From the NCBI GenBank assembly GCA_964498015.1, contig CAZCFT010000077.1:1-12396 (forward strand): 12,396 nucleotides of DNA, written 5' to 3'. Source of the DNA: CAWEZN01 sp964498015. Lineage in GTDB: Bacteria > Zixibacteria > MSB-5A5 > GN15 > PGXB01. Both the position numbers and the translations under genes were made by a program. Position 1 is the stretch's first letter; each line of letters opens with the position of its first letter. This document shows positions 6,895 to 12,396 of this stretch, piece by piece. Below the pieces are notes generated by a model that saw only the letters and a program-made list of their open reading frames with translations, was not told the origin of the DNA and did not search any database.

Positions 6895-6918
6895 AAAATG
6901 CTCTAAGCAGGAGGAGTC

Positions 6919-7866
6919 ATGGCTTTCAATAAAGTGGAATATATCTGGATGAATGGAAAAATGATCAGATGGGACGACGCTAAAATCCATGTCCTGTCGC
7001 ATGTCGTGCATTATGGGTCGTCGATATTTGAAGGCCAACGGTGTTATAAGACGGCCAAAGGGCCGGCCTGTTTCCGCCTGATGGAGCATATCGACCGGCT
7101 TTGGGATTCGTGCAAAATCTACCGGATGGTGATACCGTTCACCAAGCAGAAGGTTTTTGACGCCATATTGGAATTGGTGGCGATAAATCATCTTGAAGAA
7201 TGTTATATCAGGCCGGTAGTTTATCGCGGATATGATTCGCTTGGTGTCGATCCGGGGAAATGCCCGATTGAAATTGCAATTGCGGCCTGGCCGTGGGGTA
7301 AATATCTGGGACCGGAGGCGCTGGAAAAAGGGGTGAAGGTTTGTGTGTCGTCATGGAATCGTAATGCGCCGAATACGACGCCGATGATGGCTAAGGCAGG
7401 GGCCAATTATATGAACGGACAGTTGATAAAAATGGAAGCTCTCGCACGCGGATGTGCCGAGGGGATCGCGCTTGATGTTTTCGGGAATGTCTCGGAAGGT
7501 TCCGGCGAGAATATTTTTATGGTTCGCAATGGGGTTTTGGTTACGCCGCCATTTTCGGCATCGATTCTGCCGGGGATTACGCGCCGTTCAGTGATAAAGC
7601 TGGCGGAAGAAATGGGAATCAAAATTATCGAGGAAAATATTCCTCGTGAGGCGTTGTATATTGCAGATGAAGTGTTTTTCACCGGCTCGGCGGCGGAAAT
7701 TACGCCGATTGCCGAAATTGACGGAATTGTGATTGGTCAGGGACGCCGCGGACCGATAACGGAGAAGCTTCAGAAGCGGTATTTTGATATTCTTGAAGGG
7801 CGGGCTGAAGATATATATGGCTGGATGACTTATGTGCCGGTTAGGAATACGGTATCGGCAAAGTGA
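6919..7866 (+). CDS. ilvE: Branched-chain amino acid aminotransferase
   Basis: This 315-residue fold-type IV PLP enzyme moves the amino group between glutamate and the keto acids of leucine, isoleucine and valine in the cytosol. The PLP lysine is K159 in MMAKAGANYMN. Further family blocks are HYGSSIFEGQRCY (31-43), the cofactor-contacting E193 in VSEGSGENIF, TPPFSASILPGITR (209-222) and the phosphate-binding loop FFTGSAAEITP (253-263). The end, GPITEKLQKRYFDILEG..WMTYV, is the usual IlvE C-terminus. AGGAGG at 6909-6914 lies four bases before the ATG. It stands alone, with no ilv or leu biosynthetic genes beside it, and is bracketed by two copies of one palindromic repeat. It could serve catabolism as well as synthesis. 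D-amino acid transaminase and aminodeoxychorismate lyase share the fold, but length and motifs favour IlvE. Confidence 0.95.
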   Translation: MAFNKVEYIWMNGKMIRWDDAKIHVLSHVVHYGSSIFEGQRCYKTAKGPACFRLMEHIDRLWDSCKIYRMVIPFTKQKVFDAILELVAINHLEECYIRPVVYRGYDSLGVDPGKCPIEIAIAAWPWGKYLGPEALEKGVKVCVSSWNRNAPNTTPMMAKAGANYMNGQLIKMEALARGCAEGIALDVFGNVSEGSGENIFMVRNGVLVTPPFSASILPGITRRSVIKLAEEMGIKIIEENIPREALYIADEVFFTGSAAEITPIAEIDGIVIGQGRRGPITEKLQKRYFDILEGRAEDIYGWMTYVPVRNTVSAK

Positions 7867-7869
7867 ATT

Positions 7870-7916
7870 GTCGGGTTTATCTTCCGACGAGAGCCGGATT
7901 AAAGAAACCAGACCTA
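7870..7916. repeat. Palindromic repeat, copy 2 (downstream of ilvE)
   Basis: GTCGGGTTT (7870-7878) is an inverted match, with one mismatch, to AAACCAGAC (7905-7913). The right half (GAGCCGGATTAAAGAAACC, then AGACCTAT) is the same sequence, with a few changes, as the right half of copy 1 at 6828-6894. The element starts three bases after the ilvE stop codon. The stem could act at the 3' end of the ilvE mRNA, but no T tract follows. Confidence 0.6.
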
Positions 7917-7921
7917 TGAAG

Positions 7922-8135
7922 GCTTGTTGAAAAGTCCCGATGGACGTGAAGCATTTGATAATGGAAAAAGCGACACCAAATTGTCATCCCCGACTTGATC
8001 GGGGGATCAGAAAGCGGTTCGTAAGTGCAAGTCAGTTGTCATCTTCTGGGTTCCCGCTTTCGCGGGAATGACGCTTTGGTGTACTATGATGCACATAAAT
8101 GAAATGTTCTCCAAAACATGCACTTTTTCAACAGG
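7922..8135. mobile_element. MITE-like nested inverted-repeat element, no transposase
   Basis: Outer ends are inverted copies: CTTGTTGAAAAGT (7923-7935) and ACTTTTTCAACAGG (8122-8135). A second inverted pair lies inside: ACACCAAA..GTCAT (7973-7987) and ATGAC..TTTGGTGT (8069-8082). Inside these are two hairpins, CCCCGA-cttga-TCGGGG (7988-8004) and TTCCCGC-tttc-GCGGGAA (8051-8068). The latter is the core of a very widespread repeat whose spurious translation reads VIPAKAGTQ. At about 214 bp with no coding capacity, this is a non-autonomous element or one repeat inserted in another. It fills most of the 309-base gap between ilvE and rpiB. Confidence 0.6.
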
Positions 8136-8175
8136 TTCTACGAGGGATGACGCGAATCGGGAGTAGTGGAGAGTA

Positions 8176-8616
8176 ATGAAGATTGCGATAGGCAGTGACC
8201 ATGCCGGATATGATTTAAAGGAAGAGGTCAAGAAAATCCTCCAATCGCTTGGGCATCAAGTGATTGATTTTGGGACAGATGCCAAAGAATCGGTTGATTA
8301 TCCTGATTATGGGCTAAAAGTGGCTCATGCGGTGATCAAGGGTGATGCGGAACGGGGAGTAGCGGTTTGCTGGACGGGAAACGGGATGGCAATAGCGGCC
8401 AACAAGGTTAAAGGGATCAGGGCGACTCTATGCCTGAATAAGGATATGGCATTTTATGCGCGGTCGCATAATGATTCGAATGTTTTGGCGCTTTCGCAGA
8501 AGTATACCGCTGATGGTGAAGTTGCGGGGATCATTAAGACTTGGCTGGAGACGCCTTTCGAGGGCGGGAGACATGAGAGAAGGTTGAAAAAGATAGAAGA
8601 AGAAGAGAAGAAATAA
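8176..8616 (+). CDS. rpiB: Ribose-5-phosphate isomerase B
   Basis: This 146-residue enzyme of the RpiB/LacAB family interconverts ribose 5-phosphate and ribulose 5-phosphate in the non-oxidative pentose phosphate pathway. Conserved features are SDHAG (7-11), DFGTD (31-35), DYPDYG (41-46), catalytic C65 in VAVCWTGNGMAIAANK, and H99 in ARSHNDSNVLAL. The loop after C65 reads CWTGNGM where the E. coli type has CGTGIGM; the cysteine is kept, so activity is expected. The C-terminus ends in a charged tail (RRLKKIEEEEKK). GGAG at 8168-8171 precedes the ATG. Its stop codon overlaps the glyA start by one base (TAATG), so the two genes are probably translationally coupled, a common rpiB-glyA pairing. 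A sugar-specific role such as allose phosphate is less likely in this context. Confidence 0.94.
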   Translation: MKIAIGSDHAGYDLKEEVKKILQSLGHQVIDFGTDAKESVDYPDYGLKVAHAVIKGDAERGVAVCWTGNGMAIAANKVKGIRATLCLNKDMAFYARSHNDSNVLALSQKYTADGEVAGIIKTWLETPFEGGRHERRLKKIEEEEKK

Positions 8617-9863
8617 TGTCATATTTAAAAGAGACTGACCCGGAGATTTATGACGCCATAATGGGCGAGATAAATCGGGAATCGGATAAATTGGAGCTGA
8701 TTGCCTCCGAGAATTTCGTATCATTCGCCGTTCTGGAGGCCGCCGGCGGAGTGATGACCAATAAGTATGCCGAAGGGTATCCGGGCAAACGGTACTATGG
8801 CGGGTGTGAGTTCGTCGATATTGCCGAAAATCTTGCCCGCGAGAGGGCGAAGCAATTGTTCGGATGCGAGCATGTCAATGTTCAACCGCACTCCGGATCG
8901 CAAGCGAACATGGCGGTTTATTTTACGGTTCTTCAGCCCGGCGATAAAGTTATGGGGCTTGACCTGTCGCATGGCGGGCATTTGACGCATGGGCATCCGA
9001 TTAATTTCTCAGGGAAACTATTTCAATTCCATGCCTATCAGGTGGAAAAAGAGACTGAAGTCATCGATTATGACAAGTTGATCGCACAGGCCAAAGAGAT
9101 AGAACCGAAAATGATTGTGGCCGGGGCGTCAGCGTATCCGAGAATTCTCGATTTCAAGAAATTCCGGGAGGCCTGCGACAGTTGCGGCGCTTATTTAATG
9201 GTTGATATTGCTCATATTGCCGGTCTGGTGGCGGCAGGAATTCACCCGTCGCCGATACCATATGCGGATTTCGTGACGACGACTACCCACAAGACATTGC
9301 GGGGTCCCCGCGGCGGCATGGTGATGTGCAAAGATAAATATGCCGCCGATCTTGACAGAACGGTTATGCCCGGAATCCAGGGCGGGCAATTGATGCATAT
9401 CATAGCGGCCAAGGCGGTGGCCCTGAAAGAAGCGTTGACTGATGAATTTAGGACATACCAGAGAAGAATTGTTGAAAATGCTGGAGCTTTCGCTGACGAA
9501 TTGAAGAATAAGGGGTATCATATAGTATCGGGCGGGACGGATACGCATTTATTTCTGATGTCATTCATTGAAATGGGATTGACCGGCAAGAAAGTGGAAA
9601 AGGCTTTAGATCTGGCCGGGATAACTGTTAATAAAAATACGGTGCCGTTTGATCCGCAAAAGCCGTTTGTAACGTCAGGTATCAGAATTGGGACTCCAGC
9701 TATCACGACACGCGGGATGGGCGTAAACGAGATGAGAATCATCGCCGGTTTTATCGATCGGGTGATAAGGAATTTGGACAATGAATCAGCTCTGGCCGAA
9801 GTCGCCGGTGAAGTAAAAAGTCTCTGCGATAAGTTTCCATTATATAGCCAACTGAAGGGTTAG
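8616..9863 (+). CDS. glyA: Serine hydroxymethyltransferase
   Basis: This 415-residue PLP enzyme interconverts serine plus tetrahydrofolate with glycine plus 5,10-methylene-tetrahydrofolate, supplying one-carbon units. ELIASENFVS (27-36), YAEGYPGKRYYGGCEFVD (51-68), HSGSQAN (92-98), LSHGGHLTHG (117-126), VDIAHIAGL (196-204) and the PLP lysine K226 in TTTTHKTLRGPRGG are all intact. Length is normal for bacteria. The ATG shares a base with the rpiB stop codon, with only a purine-rich tract (GAAGAGAAG) as ribosome binding site, so translation probably depends on rpiB. The next gene begins two bases after the stop. No glycine riboswitch is visible upstream. A dCMP deaminase gene follows at the end of the run, which fits a role in supplying methylene-tetrahydrofolate for thymidylate synthesis. 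Confidence 0.97.
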   Translation: MSYLKETDPEIYDAIMGEINRESDKLELIASENFVSFAVLEAAGGVMTNKYAEGYPGKRYYGGCEFVDIAENLARERAKQLFGCEHVNVQPHSGSQANMAVYFTVLQPGDKVMGLDLSHGGHLTHGHPINFSGKLFQFHAYQVEKETEVIDYDKLIAQAKEIEPKMIVAGASAYPRILDFKKFREACDSCGAYLMVDIAHIAGLVAAGIHPSPIPYADFVTTTTHKTLRGPRGGMVMCKDKYAADLDRTVMPGIQGGQLMHIIAAKAVALKEALTDEFRTYQRRIVENAGAFADELKNKGYHIVSGGTDTHLFLMSFIEMGLTGKKVEKALDLAGITVNKNTVPFDPQKPFVTSGIRIGTPAITTRGMGVNEMRIIAGFIDRVIRNLDNESALAEVAGEVKSLCDKFPLYSQLKG

Positions 9864-9865
9864 CC

Positions 9866-11581
9866 TTGGCGGACGAAGAATCCCCGGTGGATTTTGGCCC
9901 GGGCTCTTCTCAGGGAGGAAGACAATTCTGGGCTAAATCATGGCCCTATTTGCTCTTTATTATTCTTGTCGCGATTTATAATTATTTATTCCTTGGGCAG
10001 GGATTTAACGGTACCGATGAGGGGTACCTTCTCTCGCTGGGGCAGAGGGTGGCCAACGGAGACAGACCATATCTCGACTTCTACTTTTTGCGGACGCCCC
10101 TTTCGATTTATATACAGGCAGGATTAGTCAGAGTCCTCGGGGACAGCTATACCATTTTGGCATCCAGAATATATTGGGCGGTCGAAATAGGTTTTCTGAC
10201 GTTGCTTCTTTCGGCGATTTACAGGAGATTTGCAAGCGCCCTGGAGCTTTTTTTGCTTCTCCTGACAACCTATATAATTCTCGGTCTTCTGCTTTCTTTT
10301 CCGTGGTACAACACCGATGCCGCTTTTTTTGCAGGATTGGCAGTAGTACTGCTCTATAAGAAGCTCGCTTTCCCGGCCGGATTGGCAATAGGGCTGGCGT
10401 TTATGACCAAGCAGGGATACGGACTGATGCTCCTTTTATTTCTGGCGATATCAGGTATCATTCATTGGAAATATCGAGAAATCAAGTTGCTTGAATGGAG
10501 AACAGTCATTCTTCTCTGCATCGGATCGGCTACTCCCGTAGTGATATATTCAATTTATCTACTATTTAACGGGGGCGTAGGTTTATTTGTCAAAAATATT
10601 TTGCTTCTTCCGGCTAAAAGCAGTGGAGTCGGAATAGGATTTACTTTATTTCAGAATAATCTTGATGCTTTTTTATATTCAATCCCGATGATCATCTCAA
10701 TTTTCATTGTGTTCTACGCCCCGCTTCAGAGACGAATATGGGTTATTCTGGCGGCAGGATGTTTCATTGCGGCAGTGGTTATGATGCTGAGGTTGGATCA
10801 GTATTATGTTTTCAATTTCGTCATGCTGAATTACACGGTGGCGATACTGGCCATCATTGGAGCTGTGAGAAAGAAAGGGGGTGAAGGTTGGGCATGGTTC
10901 GGCGTCATGTTGCCTGCCTGGCTGTTGGCGGCAGTCGGCCAATACATATCAGGATACAACTATGCGGGGCTGGCTTCTGCCTATCTGGGGGCCGGAATCT
11001 TGATAAGCTTCACATTTCCGGCATTGCGTTTTGCCAGTCCGGGCGGTCGTGGAAAGGAAATTTCAATTGCTCTGATATTAATTATTCTCGCGATAGGCGC
11101 TTATCATAAACATAAGGCGGTCTATCGAGACGAAAAGCGGCCACTTCTTACTTCCAGCTTCTCTACGCCGAAATTGAAGGGAATTATGTCAACAGAGAGG
11201 AATGTCAAGCAGATCGAAGGAATGATTTCCACGATAAATCAATATACCAGCAAAGGGGATTATGTATATGTATTCCCTGATTTTCCCGCTCTTTATTACT
11301 TAACCGACCGAAAGAACCCGACCCGAGTCGAATGGCCGTTTTTCCGGGAATTAAATGGCGAAATGATAATCGACATTCTTGATTCTCTTGAAAGCAAGAT
11401 GCCCAAAATAGTTCTGCTTCAGACGTACCCGGAGGCCGATTTTGGACGCGCCGGTTCCAAATATGAATTTTATGGGCTTGCGAAATATCGGCCCTTTATA
11501 GAATTTTTCAAGTCACGATACAAATTGTTGAAAGAAGAAGGGGATGTTTATATATTAACGCCGACCAATGGGAAAATATAA
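9866..11581 (+). CDS. Multi-spanning membrane protein, GT39/ArnT-like (GT-C) glycosyltransferase candidate
   Basis: The 571-residue protein has about 11-12 hydrophobic segments (first near 27-44, last near 398-413) and a soluble C-terminal tail of about 150 residues. The first extracytoplasmic loop has GTDEGYLLSLGQRV (49-62) followed by PYLDFYFLRTPLSIY. An acidic D-E pair there, ahead of a PYxDF block, is typical of GT-C enzymes of the PMT/ArnT (GT39) group, which transfer sugars from polyprenyl-phosphate donors outside the membrane; D51/E52 would be the catalytic candidates. The start is a TTG two bases after glyA, with AAGGG at 9855-9859 at good spacing; the only other nearby start is GTG at codon 8. 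It is probably co-transcribed with rpiB-glyA, whose functions do not explain it. Acceptor and donor are unknown, and the glycosyltransferase assignment is moderate. Confidence 0.7.
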   Translation: MADEESPVDFGPGSSQGGRQFWAKSWPYLLFIILVAIYNYLFLGQGFNGTDEGYLLSLGQRVANGDRPYLDFYFLRTPLSIYIQAGLVRVLGDSYTILASRIYWAVEIGFLTLLLSAIYRRFASALELFLLLLTTYIILGLLLSFPWYNTDAAFFAGLAVVLLYKKLAFPAGLAIGLAFMTKQGYGLMLLLFLAISGIIHWKYREIKLLEWRTVILLCIGSATPVVIYSIYLLFNGGVGLFVKNILLLPAKSSGVGIGFTLFQNNLDAFLYSIPMIISIFIVFYAPLQRRIWVILAAGCFIAAVVMMLRLDQYYVFNFVMLNYTVAILAIIGAVRKKGGEGWAWFGVMLPAWLLAAVGQYISGYNYAGLASAYLGAGILISFTFPALRFASPGGRGKEISIALILIILAIGAYHKHKAVYRDEKRPLLTSSFSTPKLKGIMSTERNVKQIEGMISTINQYTSKGDYVYVFPDFPALYYLTDRKNPTRVEWPFFRELNGEMIIDILDSLESKMPKIVLLQTYPEADFGRAGSKYEFYGLAKYRPFIEFFKSRYKLLKEEGDVYILTPTNGKI

Positions 11582-11599
11582 TGAAATATTGGAGGCAAT

Positions 11600-11905
11600 A
11601 TGCTGATTCAATTTTCGATGTTTCCGGTCGGGAAAGGGGAATCGGTTTCAGGGGAAATTGCCAAGATTATTGACATCGTAGATAAATCGGGATTACCTTA
11701 TAAAACAACGGCGATGGCGACGGTGATTGAAGGAGAATGGGATGAGATTATGACTTTGATCAACAAATGCCGTTTGAAACTGAGGAAAGGGAATAATCGA
11801 GTCTATATGATCCTGACCATGGATGACCGCAAAGGGGCCAAGAGACGCTTGACAGGGAAGGTTGGAGCGATTGAAAAGAAATTAGGTAGAAAAATAAAAT
11901 CATGA
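11600..11905 (+). CDS. MTH1187-family thiamine-binding protein
   Basis: This 101-residue protein belongs to the MTH1187/YqgV family (formerly DUF77), small ferredoxin-like-fold proteins that form oligomers and have been linked to thiamine binding. Recognisable blocks are MLIQFSMFPVGKGESVSGEIA (starting at residue 1), a SGLPYKTTAMATVIEGEWDEI stretch (30-50), and the conserved C-terminal KVGAIEKKLGR. It fills the whole family domain with no additions. GGAGG (11591-11595) lies four bases before the ATG, and 18 bases separate it from the membrane protein gene. Another small ferredoxin-like trimer-forming protein, CutA, follows 16 bases after its stop. No thiamine biosynthesis genes or TPP riboswitch are visible in the window, so the ligand is taken from the family only. 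Confidence 0.85.
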   Translation: MLIQFSMFPVGKGESVSGEIAKIIDIVDKSGLPYKTTAMATVIEGEWDEIMTLINKCRLKLRKGNNRVYMILTMDDRKGAKRRLTGKVGAIEKKLGRKIKS

Positions 11906-11921
11906 AACAGTAGGAATATTT

Positions 11922-12236
11922 ATGTCTGCATTCAGAGTGGTCTTTATTACGGTTCCACGGGAAAAAGCCAATCAGCTTTCGCGAGACGTGATCGAAAGCA
12001 GGCTGGCGGCCTGTGTTAATATTATTGAAAAAGTGAAATCGATTTATCGGTGGAAAGGGGAGATAACTACCGATGAAGAATCGCTTCTGGTGGTCAAAAC
12101 GGCGACCAAAAAGGTCGAAAGCCTTATCAAATTTGTGAAAGAGAGCCATTCGTATGAAATCCCCGAAGTGGTGTCCGTGAATATCGCTGAGGGGAATCCC
12201 GATTATCTTGACTGGCTTGACGAGGAGACAAAATAG
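11922..12236 (+). CDS. cutA: Divalent-cation tolerance protein CutA
   Basis: This 104-residue CutA1 family member is a small ferredoxin-like protein that forms very stable trimers and was linked to copper tolerance in E. coli; its true role remains uncertain. Family features are VIESRLAACVNII (23-35, with C31), SIYRWKGEI (40-48), a VVKT strand (57-60), and the C-terminal HSYEIPEVVSV..GNPDYLDWL block (76-99). Length is normal for bacteria. Only a weak TAGGAA-like ribosome binding site precedes the ATG. It closes the rpiB-glyA run; 91 bases follow before the next gene. No metal transporter or sensor gene accompanies it here. Confidence 0.93.
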   Translation: MSAFRVVFITVPREKANQLSRDVIESRLAACVNIIEKVKSIYRWKGEITTDEESLLVVKTATKKVESLIKFVKESHSYEIPEVVSVNIAEGNPDYLDWLDEETK

Positions 12237-12238
12237 GG

Positions 12239-12303
12239 GCGCCGGAATATCCCGCGCGGCTCAGAGGCCCTCTTCCGATTAAGATTTTGATTGCGCCGGA
12301 ATA
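12239..12303 (+). repeat. 11-bp direct repeat in the gap before the dCMP deaminase gene
   Basis: GCGCCGGAATA occurs at 12239-12249 and again, identically, at 12293-12303, separated by 43 bases. The pair fills most of the 91-base gap between cutA and the deaminase gene. A short perfect palindrome, AAGAATTCTT, follows at 12303-12314. These could be protein-binding sites or traces of a small duplication; there is no match to a motif I know, and the sequence does not look like an NrdR box. Confidence 0.4.
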
Positions 12304-12327
12304 AGAATTCTTCTTAGATTCGCAACT

Positions 12328-12396
12328 ATGGTAGAAAACAGAAATCATCGCCCGTCATGGGATGAATATTTCATGCGGATAGCTATGTTGGCCGCC
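12328..12396 (+). CDS. Deoxycytidylate (dCMP) deaminase, 5' end only
   Basis: Only the first 23 codons lie in the window and the gene runs off its end. The visible residues include RPSWDEYFMRIAMLAA (8-23), the hallmark N-terminus of ComEB-type dCMP deaminases, which make dUMP from dCMP for thymidylate synthesis using a zinc site located further downstream. No good ribosome binding site precedes ATG 12328, but the homology begins a few residues after it and the frame has a stop at 12280-12282. In many bacteria this gene follows rpiB-glyA and precedes nrdR and riboflavin genes, which supports the call. Confidence 0.8.
   Translation, partial: MVENRNHRPSWDEYFMRIAMLAA

Noticed and set aside
4525..8175. 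CRISPR array, retron or other RNA-templated system in the repeat-rich zone
   Set aside because: Repeats are few, of different families and irregularly spaced; no cas or reverse transcriptase gene is present.
8007..8231. 74-codon minus-strand frame containing SVIPAKAGTQ
   Set aside because: VIPAKAGTQ is the well-known spurious translation of the CCCGCTTTCGCGGG repeat core; the frame lies within the nested repeat and runs into rpiB.

Overview
The window looks like chromosomal DNA from an uncultured, non-enteric bacterium of intermediate GC content. Genes are almost all on the + strand, tightly packed in operon-like runs, with good Shine-Dalgarno sequences. The metabolic genes (thiolase, 3-hydroxyacyl-CoA dehydrogenase, paired acyl-CoA dehydrogenases, RpiB, GlyA, a GT-C type membrane protein, dCMP deaminase) and the many palindromic intergenic repeats would fit a candidate phylum of the FCB/Zixibacteria or deltaproteobacterial kind. 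That placement is an impression from protein style and synteny, not a result.

Layout. (1) 1-150 is a leader with a CRP/FNR-like palindrome overlapping a possible promoter. (2) 151-4524 is a four-gene acyl-CoA operon: thiolase, 3-hydroxybutyryl-CoA dehydrogenase and two tandem acyl-CoA dehydrogenases. Together they carry three of the four steps of short-chain beta-oxidation (or the reverse, butyryl-CoA formation); enoyl-CoA hydratase and electron-transfer flavoprotein are not in the window. (3) 4525-5101 is an accessory strip with two unrelated hairpin/palindromic repeats and a truncated minus-strand remnant of an AlkD-like DNA alkylation repair gene. (4) 5102-6679 is a visibly AT-richer gene for a beta-class DNA methyltransferase fused to a C-terminal Mrr-like PD-(D/E)XK nuclease domain, a one-gene restriction-modification candidate. 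(5) 6680-8175 holds ilvE, bracketed by two copies of one degenerate palindromic repeat, followed by a nested inverted-repeat (MITE-like) element of about 214 bp. (6) 8176-12236 is a second operon: rpiB, glyA, a GT39-like membrane protein, an MTH1187-family thiamine-binding protein and cutA. (7) 12328 to the end is the start of a dCMP deaminase gene.

The two operons are housekeeping or catabolic. The 4.5-8.15 kb segment between them is where insertion, decay and repeat accumulation have happened, and it holds the most interesting signals: the methyltransferase-nuclease fusion, the alkD remnant and four families of palindromic repeats. I found no CRISPR array, no transposase gene, no tRNA or rRNA, and no clearly new multi-gene system.
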